DNA of 64,000 nt from Pontibacter russatus (GTDB taxonomy: Bacteria; Bacteroidota; Bacteroidia; Cytophagales; Hymenobacteraceae), in NCBI RefSeq assembly GCF_009931655.1, contig NZ_CP047984.1, positions 186,001 through 250,000 of the forward strand. The letters are read 5' to 3'. This document shows, in pieces, positions 1-7,594 of this stretch. The notes under the pieces were generated by a model that was given only the letters and a program-made list of their open reading frames with translations, was not told the origin of the DNA and ran no database searches. The translations under genes and the position numbers were made by a program. Every line of letters starts with the position of its first letter. Positions within the stretch are counted from its first letter, which is position 1.

Positions 1-1484
1 ACGGTCAGCAGCAGCGTCTGGTTGTTGGGGCGGTAGAGATTGGCCAGGCTCTGGCGCCACACATAGCCCCAACCCGACGGGAAAAAGCGTTTCACCAGCC
101 ACATCATCAGCCGGGCAATCAGGGCCAGCACCACAAAGCCCACCAGCACGCCGCCGGTGAAGGCCAGCGCCCGGAGCCACTCGCCCAACTGCAGGTAAGC
201 GAACACCAGCACAAAGGCCAGGATGAGGCCATACACCCCGACGCGCCATTTATCCGGCTGCTTCGAGACGTGCTCGATGCCTGCCCGCAGGGTGATGAGC
301 GGCGACACGTTCCGGATGGTGAGCAGCGGGAGCAGCGCAAACAGGACAGAAATCACAAGCCCGATACCGATTCCTCCGGCGATGGCCGCCCATGACACCG
401 ACACCGTCACCTCCACGGGCAGAAAAGACTGGAAAAGCTGCGGCAGGTACAACTGGATGAGGCTGCCCAGTATGGCGCCCACCACCGCCCCTATCAGGCC
501 CATCGCCGCCACCTGAATCAGGTAAATCAGAAAAGCCTGCGTGCCGCTCATGCCCAGGCAGCGGAGCACCCCAATCGTGGCCAGTTTCTCCCGGATATAG
601 ACATGCACCGCGCTGGCCACACCCACACAACCCAGGAGCAGCGCCACAAACCCCACCAGCGCCAGAAAGCGGGACAGGTTTTCATAGGATTCTCCGGTGC
701 TCTCCTTGCGGCTCTGCACGGTGTCGTAGCCAAAGCCAGCCTCCTCAAAGCGCGGTTCAAGTTTCTCCACCAGCTTGTCGGCATCGGTGGAGGCGGGCAG
801 TTTGTAATAATGGTAATAGCTGACGCGGCTGCCTTTCTGCAACAGGCCCGTCTCCTCCAGGTAGCGCCGGGGGATATAGACGGCCGGGGCGATGGTGGCC
901 GTCATGGCCGTCTGGCCGGGTATTTTGTGCAGCGCACCGGCAATCTCAAAAGTCAGGTTTCCTACCTTAATGGAATCACCGGGCCTGGTGTCGAACTGAA
1001 GCAGCAGCGTATTGTCCACCAGCGCTTTGCGCCCCCCGGCCCGGAACGTCGTGCTGGCAGCCACCGGCACCGATTCTATCTCCCCGTAATAAGGGAAGCC
1101 GCCTGCTTCCAGGGCCCGCACCTGCACCAGCCGCGTGCCCTGCGATTTCTGAAACACCACCATCGAGGCAAAGCGCACCTCATCCGAGCGGTCGCCGCCG
1201 ATAGCCAGTGAGTCCAGCAACTGCTGCATTTTTGGCTCTACCTCCTTGTTGCTGGCCACCACCAGATCAGCCCCTATCAATGATTTTGCCTGCCGGTCTA
1301 TATCCGCGCGCAGGTTATCGGAAAAGGAGTTGATGGCCACCAGCGCCGCAATGCCCAGCACGATAGAGGATATAAACAGCGCGAGCCGCCCGCGGTTGCG
1401 TCTGCTGTCGCGCCAGGCCATCTTCAGCAGCCAGGGCAGGTTCAGGTTCTTTTTCTTTTCTATCTTAATGATGGTATCGGGCAC
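1..1484 (-). CDS. ABC transporter permease, FtsX/MacB-like (C-terminus beyond window)
   Basis: Membrane subunit of a probable lipoprotein- or lipid-extracting ABC exporter. After the Lys-rich start comes the family-typical stretch LPWLLKMAWRDSRR, one membrane segment (LFISSIVLGIAALVAI), a large periplasmic domain, then a block of hydrophobic segments (LALVGFVALLLGCVGVASAVHV and following) containing the FtsX signature REKLATIGVLRCLGMS. The reading frame runs off position 1, so the last part is missing. The start is uncertain: I chose GTG at 1484, because a stop lies upstream in frame; ATG at 1421 (MAWRDSRR) is the alternative. The ATPase at 2120-2827 on the same strand is its likely partner, separated by a small unrelated gene. 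Family confident, substrate unknown. Confidence 0.85.
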   Translation of the reverse strand, partial: MPDTIIKIEKKKNLNLPWLLKMAWRDSRRNRGRLALFISSIVLGIAALVAINSFSDNLRADIDRQAKSLIGADLVVASNKEVEPKMQQLLDSLAIGGDRSDEVRFASMVVFQKSQGTRLVQVRALEAGGFPYYGEIESVPVAASTTFRAGGRKALVDNTLLLQFDTRPGDSIKVGNLTFEIAGALHKIPGQTAMTATIAPAVYIPRRYLEETGLLQKGSRVSYYHYYKLPASTDADKLVEKLEPRFEEAGFGYDTVQSRKESTGESYENLSRFLALVGFVALLLGCVGVASAVHVYIREKLATIGVLRCLGMSGTQAFLIYLIQVAAMGLIGAVVGAILGSLIQLYLPQLFQSFLPVEVTVSVSWAAIAGGIGIGLVISVLFALLPLLTIRNVSPLITLRAGIEHVSKQPDKWRVGVYGLILAFVLVFAYLQLGEWLRALAFTGGVLVGFVVLALIARLMMWLVKRFFPSGWGYVWRQSLANLYRPNNQTLLLT

Positions 1485-1581
1485 AGGTGGATAGTTGATG
1501 ATTGTTAATTGTTTATCCTATATATGTCAGTTATCCAAATCGCAGCAAAGCTGGTGCGTCGGGTGTGGTGTATGCTGGAGG

Positions 1582-1977
1582 TTAATTCTTCAAGCTGACG
1601 GAACCGGAACAGGCATCGCCCTCCGCTGCGACCTGAAGCCATTTCCGCAGCGTCGCTGTGCGTTCCCGCGTCAGCTCGGCCAGGTAGCTTGCCCGGCAAA
1701 GCGGATGCATGGAGCCGTAGAAACCGGCATCTCTTGCCGGGTACTTCATGTTGAGCTCTGCATCCCGGAAGGCGATCCATATCCGTTGGGAAGCCCGCAG
1801 GTTATATATAAAAGCCGTGTCTGATTTATATGCCAATAAAATATCCCGGTACACCTCGTTCAGTTCTTTGTCCGCCTTCTCGTAGGCAGCATATGCTTCC
1901 TTGTTCATGTCGGCCTGTGTCTGTGCAAAAGACGCATTCACTGTAAAAACAAAGCATAGATATAGGAGCTTCCTCAT
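1582..1977 (-). CDS. LprI/DUF1311-like small secreted protein
   Basis: A protein of about 131 residues with a clear signal peptide (MRKLLYLCFVFTVNASFAQ). The mature part begins with the pattern seen in the lysozyme-inhibitor LprI N-terminal (DUF1311/YecT) family: a helix with YEKADKELNEVYRDIL, then ASQRIWIAFRDAELN. Two downstream cysteines (HPLCR and GDACSG) could form the disulfide usual in this family. I start at the internal ATG 1977 because the residues encoded upstream do not resemble a leader. It lies between the ABC ATPase and permease genes on the same strand, so it may be co-transcribed with them. Function unproven; a periplasmic role is inferred from the signal peptide. Confidence 0.75.
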   Translation of the reverse strand: MRKLLYLCFVFTVNASFAQTQADMNKEAYAAYEKADKELNEVYRDILLAYKSDTAFIYNLRASQRIWIAFRDAELNMKYPARDAGFYGSMHPLCRASYLAELTRERTATLRKWLQVAAEGDACSGSVSLKN

Positions 1978-2119
1978 GTTGTTCTTGATTAGCATATATA
2001 TGAAGCCGCAGTTGGACAGGTACCAGGAGCATCTCAAAGCGGCGGCAGCGAACTCTGTTTCCTCTATACCGCCGTTTGCCGCATCTTCAGGAGAGTTATA
2101 TATGGCTCTGAGAGACTTT

Positions 2120-2827
2120 TCAGAACTGCTCTCTGTCCACCGAAACCGGGGCGCCGGTGTCCGAGACCACGGTGCCGCCTTTGATGCGGATGATGCGCTG
2201 GGTTTTCTCGGCCAGTTCCAGGTCGTGCGTCACCAGCACCAGCGTGGTGCCCGACTCCCGGTTCAGGTCGAACAGCAATTGCTCTACCCGCTGGCCCGTC
2301 TCCTCGTCGAGGTTGCCGGTGGGTTCGTCCGCGAACAGAATGGTGGGCCTGTTGGAGAAAGCCCTGGCCAGCGACACGCGCTGCTGCTCCCCGCCCGAAA
2401 GCTGTGTTGGGTAGTGGTCGTGGCGCTCGGCAAGTCCGACGCGGCCCAGCAGCTCCATCGCCTGCCGCTGCACATGGCGCTCGCCCCGCAGCTCCAGCGG
2501 CACCATCACGTTCTCCAGGGCCGTCAGCGTCGGGATGAGCTGAAAATTCTGAAAAATAAAGCCCACATACTGGTTGCGCACCTGCGCCCGCTCGTCCTCC
2601 GAGAGGAAGTCGAGCCTTACGCCGTTCAGCACAACCGAGCCGGAACTGGCCCTGTCGAGCCCGGCGCAGAGGCCGAGCAGGGTGGTTTTGCCGCTGCCGG
2701 AGGGCCCCACGATGGAGCAGGTGTCTCCCGCCTGTAAGGAAAAATTGATGTCCTGCAACACCGTCAGGTGGCGGTCGCCGCTGTTGTATGTTTTCTTTAA
2801 ATCCTGTATATCGAGTATAATAGACAC
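2120..2827 (-). CDS. ABC transporter ATP-binding protein, LolD/YbbA-like
   Basis: Cytoplasmic nucleotide-binding subunit of 235 residues. Walker A GPSGSGKT is at residues 41-48, the signature LSGGEQQR at 143-150, Walker B ILFADEPT at 163-170 followed by the D-loop GNLD, and the switch His is in LVTHD near 201. The MacB/LolD type is shown by the sequence around FQNFQLIPTLTALENV. It pairs with the FtsX-type permease at 1-1484. The gene is divergent from the TesA-type esterase at 2975; the same pairing (ybbA-ybbP next to tesA) is known in E. coli, which supports the YbbA-like assignment over LolD. Substrate unknown. Confidence 0.92.
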   Translation of the reverse strand: MSIILDIQDLKKTYNSGDRHLTVLQDINFSLQAGDTCSIVGPSGSGKTTLLGLCAGLDRASSGSVVLNGVRLDFLSEDERAQVRNQYVGFIFQNFQLIPTLTALENVMVPLELRGERHVQRQAMELLGRVGLAERHDHYPTQLSGGEQQRVSLARAFSNRPTILFADEPTGNLDEETGQRVEQLLFDLNRESGTTLVLVTHDLELAEKTQRIIRIKGGTVVSDTGAPVSVDREQF

Positions 2828-2974
2828 GCGCTGGGGTTTGTTTATATATAAATTTAATTCAATGACGCCTGCGAAAAGAATGACAGTAATTTATCCTCAA
2901 ACCAAATAACTCTTACAGCACGTTATTAGTTTTGAGCTTAGGAGTATAAATTTAGCAAACATAGTGCGAGACAG

Positions 2975-3691
2975 ATGATAAAGATGAAATATTTAATGCT
3001 TCAGCTGACGGCAGTGCTGGTGCTGGCTGGCTGTGGCAATGCACAGAACAACAACCGCCTGGAGGCCGGGGAAGATGCCACGGCCGCAGCGGAAACCAGC
3101 GAGGCACCCCCGAAAGAAACGGAAACGAAGACCATCCTCTTTTTTGGAAACAGCCTAACGGCAGGCTACGGACTTGAGCCGGACCAGGCTTTCCCGGCGC
3201 TTATCCAGCAGCGCATCGACTCGCTGGACCTGCCTTACAAGGTCATCAATGCGGGTGTCAGCGGCGAGACCACGGCAGGCGGCAAGGCGCGCATCGACTG
3301 GCTGCTGAAACAGCCGGTCGATATTTTTGTGCTGGAACTGGGCGCCAACGACGGGCTGCGGGGCATCAGCACAGAAGAAACCTACAACAACCTGAAGGCC
3401 ATCATCGAAAAGGTGCGCAGCAAGAACCCGGAGGTGGAAATCCTGTTGGCCGGGATGCAGATTCCGCCGAGCATGGGCCAGAAGTACACGCAGCAGTTCC
3501 GGGAGGTGTACACTAGGCTGGCCGAAGAGGAACAGGTGGTGCTGATTCCATTCCTGCTGGAGGGCGTGGCTGGCGATCGCGACCTGAACCAGGGCGACGG
3601 CATCCACCCGACCGAGGAAGGCCATAAGATTCTGGCGGAAAATGTGTGGACTGTTCTGGAACCTGTACTTCAGGAGGAAGCAGCATCATAA
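2975..3691 (+). CDS. SGNH-hydrolase lipoprotein, arylesterase/TesA type
   Basis: Secreted lipid-anchored esterase or thioesterase of 238 residues. The signal peptide ends in the lipobox LAGC with Cys20, followed by a low-complexity acidic/Ala-rich linker to about residue 50. The SGNH blocks are all present: block I GNSLTAGYG with nucleophile Ser60, the Gly of block II in NAGVSGETT, block III GAND with Asn125, and block V GDGIHP with Asp208 and His211. The lipobox predicts anchoring in a membrane of the envelope. It is transcribed away from the ABC ATPase gene across about 150 bp. Substrate cannot be told from sequence. ATG at 2984 is an alternative start. Confidence 0.92.
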   Translation: MIKMKYLMLQLTAVLVLAGCGNAQNNNRLEAGEDATAAAETSEAPPKETETKTILFFGNSLTAGYGLEPDQAFPALIQQRIDSLDLPYKVINAGVSGETTAGGKARIDWLLKQPVDIFVLELGANDGLRGISTEETYNNLKAIIEKVRSKNPEVEILLAGMQIPPSMGQKYTQQFREVYTRLAEEEQVVLIPFLLEGVAGDRDLNQGDGIHPTEEGHKILAENVWTVLEPVLQEEAAS

Positions 3692-4171
3692 AATAAAAAA
3701 TAGTTATTATTTCAGCAACCGCACAACCATCTTCACTTCGTGCCGTTTATATGAATGGCTAAAAGTTGAATAATCAATTCTATAAACAGCAGCGGCTCCT
3801 GTCAAAGGGAGCCGTTGTTGTTTATAGCTATATGGCCTATATTCGCTCCTGCCGGAGTTGCCTCCCTCCCATTCCTCCTCTGTTCAGGCCACTGTGTTTC
3901 TATATCTTTTTCGTTCCTGTCCTTATCCTCCTGACGGTATGCAAAGACGTACGCGAACAGTAAATTTATATATGCTATACAGAATGTTCTGCTAATTTTG
4001 TGGCTGATACTCATGGTTTTAAAGTAAGCGAATTGCATCTTCCGGAATATATTTAAAAATTTATTCTTTCTCAGGCAACCAAACCTCCACCACTTTGCAT
4101 CTAAGGGATAAAGAGCCCCAAAGCTCCTGTTTTGAACCAGATCCGGATTATTTGATAAACCTTTACGAAGC
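3692..4171. other. intergenic stretch between the esterase and ECF sigma genes
   Basis: 480 bases without a convincing gene. It holds the hairpin terminator at 3781-3826. It also contains a TAnnTTTG match, TAATTTTG at 3993-4000, about 170 bases upstream of the sigma factor gene, without a clear -33 element. A short open frame at 3766-3963 starts inside the hairpin and has no family features. Confidence 0.6.
3781..3826 (+). terminator. hairpin terminator after the esterase gene
   Basis: Two 19-base arms (3781-3799 and 3808-3826) form a stem with only two non-Watson-Crick positions around an 8-base loop. The left arm reads TATAAACAGCAGCGGCTCC. The arms end in A/T-rich sequence on both sides, so it could act in both directions, but the only gene reading into it is the esterase that ends 90 bases upstream. 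Confidence 0.7.
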
Positions 4172-4705
4172 GTGACAGAAGCAGAACTGATAGCAGGATG
4201 CCAGCGGGCAGACACCAAGGCGCAGAAGCTCCTGTACGAGCGCTTTGCCTCGCAGATGTACGGCGTGTGCCTGCGCTATCTCAAAAACGGGATGGACGCT
4301 GAAGAAGCGCTGCTGAACGGGTTTATGAAGATTTACCAGCACATCGGCTCGTTTGAGGCAAAGGGCAGCTTTGAGGGCTGGGTGCGCCGCATCATGGTGA
4401 ACGAGGCACTCGGCTTCCTGCGAAAGAAGGAACCGCTGCACCTTGCCATCGAGGACAGCCATGTGCAGGTGGCGGGCACCGGAAGCGCCGACCATGAACT
4501 GGCAGAAGGCGAACTGCTGGAGCTTTTGGCGGCTTTGCCCGCCGGTTACCGGGCTGTTTTTAACCTGTACGCGATTGAGGGATATGCACACAAAGAGATA
4601 GCCGACATGCTCGGGATTACCGAAGGCACCTCAAAATCGCAGTTGAGCAAGGCGCGTGCCATGCTGCAGCGCCGCCTGACAGGCAAAGAGGCTGTAGTTT
4701 TATAA
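4172..4705 (+). CDS. RNA polymerase sigma factor, ECF (sigma-70) family
   Basis: A 177-residue extracytoplasmic-function sigma factor. Region 2 covers about residues 20-90 (LLYERFASQMYGVCLRYL, then DAEEALLNGFMKIYQHIGSF and GWVRRIMVNEALGFLR). Region 4 covers about 110-170, with the helix-turn-helix GYAHKEIADMLGITEGTSKSQLSKAR. The start is GTG at 4172. The next gene begins 17 bases downstream and encodes a one-pass membrane protein, followed by an outer-membrane barrel. That suggests a cell-envelope signalling unit in which the membrane protein takes the anti-sigma position; no canonical anti-sigma motif is visible there. Confidence 0.93.
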   Translation: MTEAELIAGCQRADTKAQKLLYERFASQMYGVCLRYLKNGMDAEEALLNGFMKIYQHIGSFEAKGSFEGWVRRIMVNEALGFLRKKEPLHLAIEDSHVQVAGTGSADHELAEGELLELLAALPAGYRAVFNLYAIEGYAHKEIADMLGITEGTSKSQLSKARAMLQRRLTGKEAVVL

Positions 4706-4722
4706 CGAAGGAGGAGAAGACC

Positions 4723-5628
4723 ATGAGACCAGAAGAGATAGACAAGTTATTTAAGGAGCGCCTGGGCAACACCGCCCCCACACCTCCCGCAGATTTGTGG
4801 GGCAGGTTGCAGGAGCGGATGCAGACTGAAGCCCTGTCGCGGGAAGAGGAGGAAGTGAAAGTGGTGCCGCTGCAGTCGGAGAAAAAGAAAAGCAACTATA
4901 TATGGCTGTACCCCTCTATCGCCGCCGCCGTGTCGCTGGTGCTTTCGGTGGGTGTGGTGTTTTACAACATCAACAACGGCACACCGGAAGTGAGTGAGGC
5001 GCTTGCCGGTAAAAACCAGCCACTGGAACTGCACGAGCAACCCGCTACCGCACAGGCAGCACCGGAAACAATGGCACAGGCCGCGCCAGCAGAAGCGGAA
5101 ACCACAGCAGAAGAAAATATTTCTACCTCCCAGGCAACCGACCCAACCTCAACTGCATCTAACGGTACAGAAGCGGTTGCAAAGCCGGAAGCCATAGCAA
5201 AGGCAGCTCCCAAAGCCATACAGCCTGAACCTGCCAAAGCTATTGCCACCGCTAAACCCGAGGCTGATGCGCAGCCGGCCATCGCTGTTAATGTTTCCGA
5301 AAGCGCCGCCGAAACGCACGAAACGGCACCGCAGCCGGCTGTGAAGCCCGCGACCCCTGCTGCCCTGGCCAAAGCAGCAGCTAACCTGAACGCGGAGCCG
5401 GTCGAGATCATCATCAAGCGGTCTGTCGCCTCTCCGCCTGCCATGGCAGAGGCAGCCCCGAAAGGCCTTGGCAAGAAAGCGAAGCTCGCCAAAGGCATTT
5501 TCAGGCAGGTGCGCAACCTGGCCAACGGTGATGGTGTGGAGCTTTCGGAGGTGGGCATCAACGCTGATAAAGTGGCGCTGAACACGCAGATCGGCAATCA
5601 GAAATTCTCAAAAGTTATTAATCTCTAA
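4723..5628 (+). CDS. single-pass membrane protein with Ala/Glu-rich periplasmic region (possible anti-sigma factor)
   Basis: A 301-residue protein. Residues 1-63 form a charged cytoplasmic segment (MRPEEIDKLFKERLGNTAP) typical of small Bacteroidota anti-sigma-like proteins. One membrane helix follows (YIWLYPSIAAAVSLVLSVGVVF), then about 150 residues very rich in Ala, Glu, Pro and Thr, and a short conserved-looking C-terminus (KLAKGIFRQVRNLANGDGVELSEVGINADKVAL). It sits between an ECF sigma gene and an outer-membrane barrel gene with short gaps, so all three are probably one operon. An anti-sigma role is inferred from position and topology only. The low-complexity region may span the periplasm. 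Confidence 0.7.
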   Translation: MRPEEIDKLFKERLGNTAPTPPADLWGRLQERMQTEALSREEEEVKVVPLQSEKKKSNYIWLYPSIAAAVSLVLSVGVVFYNINNGTPEVSEALAGKNQPLELHEQPATAQAAPETMAQAAPAEAETTAEENISTSQATDPTSTASNGTEAVAKPEAIAKAAPKAIQPEPAKAIATAKPEADAQPAIAVNVSESAAETHETAPQPAVKPATPAALAKAAANLNAEPVEIIIKRSVASPPAMAEAAPKGLGKKAKLAKGIFRQVRNLANGDGVELSEVGINADKVALNTQIGNQKFSKVINL

Positions 5629-5640
5629 TCCCAAAAAAAG

Positions 5641-6765
5641 ATGAAACGAGTATTACTTCTCCTGGCCATTTTCATGGCCACCGCTACCGGTGTGTTCGCC
5701 AAGGGCGGTCCTACGGTTGGCCAGTACCTCGAAACCCCCGAGGACACCATCATCATCAAAATGGCGAACGGCGCCAAGATGATCCTGCAACTCCAGAACA
5801 TCCAGCAGCTGAAGGCCTTCCAGAACTACAGCCTCGACTCGCTGATGCGCGAACTGAATAAATATGTGGAGCGCGTGGACGAGATGGAAAGCTCCAACCC
5901 CGGCTCGAAAGACATGACTGTCACCTTCAACACCTCCGAATCGGAGGACGGCAAGGCTGAGCAGGTGACGGTGACGGTGCAGGAAAACGACCCGAAAACC
6001 GGTGAGGTGAAAACGGAGCGCCATGAGATACGCATCAACAAAAACTTTAAGATTGACGTGGAAGTGGAGGAAGACGGCGACAACACCAAAGTGAACGTGG
6101 ACGTGCCCACCAAAGACGAGCGCGACAGCACCCGTGCCGCCCACGAAGAGGAGCATTACAAGGTCACCCGCTTTGAATCCGGCCTCGACCTGGGACTGAA
6201 CGCCTTTACCGGCGACGCCAGCAACCTCGTCGACCTGAAGCCATTGGGCTCGCGCTACGTGAGCCTGAACCTTCACCTCAAATCGCAGGTGGGTGGCCGC
6301 AAAAGCCCTTTCTATATCGTCTCAGGCCCTGAGTTCGCTTTCAACAACTACATGTTCGAAGACAATGTGGTGGTGGAGGAAGAGGGCGACATGACCGTGT
6401 TCCGCGAGGAAGAGGAGCTGAATTTCGAGAAGTCAAAACTGACGCACTCTTCCGTTAACCTGCCCCTGATGGCTCTGTTTCAGTTCAAGCGGGAGAACGG
6501 CAAAGACGGGTTTACGATTGGGGCCGGCCCTTTTATAGGCTACCGCCTGGGCAGCCACACCAAGCAGAAGTACGAACTGGAAGGCAGAACGGAACGGGAC
6601 AAGACGCGCGACTCCTTTAACCTGACCGATTTTCAGTACGGCGTAGAGGGTGTGGTGGGCTACGGCAGCCTGAGCCTGTTCGCCAAATACAACATGAACG
6701 ACCTGTTCAAGGAGAACCGCGGCATCCAGACCAACGTTGTCAGCTTCGGCATCCGGCTGAATTGA
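5641..6765 (+). CDS. outer membrane beta-barrel protein, unknown function
   Basis: 374 residues with an N-terminal signal peptide (MKRVLLLLAIFMATATGVFA). An N-terminal helical part (about 45-85, LQNIQQLKAFQNYSLDSLMRELNKYVERV) is followed by a strongly acidic region with alternating charges to about residue 175. The C-terminal 190 residues show amphipathic strands of a barrel (SGLDLGLNAF, RYVSLNLHLKSQ, FTIGAGPFIGYRLG, GVVGYGSLSLFAKYNM) and end in VSFGIRLN, as outer-membrane barrels of this phylum do. It is the third gene of the ECF sigma unit (12-base gap) and is probably its output or sensor. No specific ligand can be proposed. Confidence 0.8.
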   Translation: MKRVLLLLAIFMATATGVFAKGGPTVGQYLETPEDTIIIKMANGAKMILQLQNIQQLKAFQNYSLDSLMRELNKYVERVDEMESSNPGSKDMTVTFNTSESEDGKAEQVTVTVQENDPKTGEVKTERHEIRINKNFKIDVEVEEDGDNTKVNVDVPTKDERDSTRAAHEEEHYKVTRFESGLDLGLNAFTGDASNLVDLKPLGSRYVSLNLHLKSQVGGRKSPFYIVSGPEFAFNNYMFEDNVVVEEEGDMTVFREEEELNFEKSKLTHSSVNLPLMALFQFKRENGKDGFTIGAGPFIGYRLGSHTKQKYELEGRTERDKTRDSFNLTDFQYGVEGVVGYGSLSLFAKYNMNDLFKENRGIQTNVVSFGIRLN

Positions 6766-6788
6766 CCGGGGCTATATATAAATTACGT

Positions 6789-6820
6789 CAGAAGAGGAGC
6801 CTAACAAGGCTCCTCTTCTG
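6789..6820. terminator. bidirectional hairpin terminator
   Basis: A perfect 13-base inverted repeat, CAGAAGAGGAGCC (6789-6801) with its complement at 6808-6820 around a six-base loop. It lies between the convergent barrel gene ending at 6765 and the methyltransferase gene ending at 6823, so it serves both. Confidence 0.85.
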
Positions 6821-6822
6821 CA

Positions 6823-7575
6823 TTACTGCCCGGTGTGCCGCCTGAAGTTATCGATGATGATGGCCGCAGCGGTAGCCACATTCAGTGATTCGGCGGTGCC
6901 AAAAGCGGGGATTTTGATGAGTTGGTTCACCTGGGCGGCCACCTCCGGCCGCAGCCCACTGGCCTCATTCCCCAGCACCACGATGCCCTCCGGCTTCAGG
7001 TGCATGGCGTGCAGGTTCTCCCCGGCCAGCGATGCGCCATATATGGCATGGCTCGCACGGTGCTGTTGCAGCCATACGGCCAGGTCCAGGTAATGCACCT
7101 GCACCCGGGTAAAGGAGCCCATAGAGGCCGCGATGACCTTGGGGTTGTAAAAGTCGGCGCAGGTTTCGGAGCAGATTATTTTTTGGATGCCGTACCAGTC
7201 GGCGATGCGGACGATGGTACCCAGGTTTCCCGGATCCCGTATGTCGTCTAAGGCGATCGCCAACTCGTCCGGGGCTACCCGGAGCGGCGGGCGCTCCCGC
7301 ATGCGAGCCACGGCCAGCGCCGCGTTGTTGCTGGAGAAGGTCCCGGCTTTTACCAGGTCGTCTTCCGTCACCACGTCTAAGGCTATGTTTTCGGGGAAGC
7401 TGTGCCCGTGCTGCCGGTAAAACGGCTCCGTCACGAACAGGTATTCGGTTTCAAAACCGGACTTGAGCAGCTCCAGCACGCTCTTGCCCCCCTCCACCAC
7501 AAATGCCCGGTGCTGGGTGCGGTATTTTTTTAATTGCAGGGATTTGATATACTTTACGACCGCTTTTGACAACAT
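6823..7575 (-). CDS. TrmH/SpoU-family RNA 2'-O-methyltransferase
   Basis: A 250-residue SPOUT-class methyltransferase acting on rRNA or tRNA with S-adenosylmethionine. The N-terminal part (about 1-100) is the RNA-binding substrate domain (KSLQLKKYRTQHRAFVVEGGKSVLELL). The knot domain carries the three family motifs: DDIRDPGNLGTIVRIADWYG, VLGNEASGL, and IPAFGTAESLNVATAAAI at the C-terminus. The start ATG at 7575 fits the family length; the open frame upstream is not conserved in character and would overlap the divergent gene. Only 16 bases separate it from the divergent barrel gene. The target nucleotide is not predictable. Confidence 0.92.
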   Translation of the reverse strand: MLSKAVVKYIKSLQLKKYRTQHRAFVVEGGKSVLELLKSGFETEYLFVTEPFYRQHGHSFPENIALDVVTEDDLVKAGTFSSNNAALAVARMRERPPLRVAPDELAIALDDIRDPGNLGTIVRIADWYGIQKIICSETCADFYNPKVIAASMGSFTRVQVHYLDLAVWLQQHRASHAIYGASLAGENLHAMHLKPEGIVVLGNEASGLRPEVAAQVNQLIKIPAFGTAESLNVATAAAIIIDNFRRHTGQ

Positions 7576-7594
7576 AGTAGGCGCTATACGTTTG
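7564..7594 (+). promoter_or_regulatory. Bacteroidota-type promoter (TTTTG / TACGTTTG)
   Basis: TACGTTTG at 7587-7594 matches the -7 consensus TAnnTTTG exactly, and TTTTG at 7564-7568 sits 18 bases upstream, close to the spacing expected for the -33 element. It points to the barrel gene on the plus strand. If used, transcription would start near 7600, which questions the TTG start proposed at 7592. Confidence 0.5.

Noticed and set aside
3766..3963. 65-residue open frame on the plus strand
   Set aside because: It runs through the terminator hairpin, has atypical composition and no recognisable domain.
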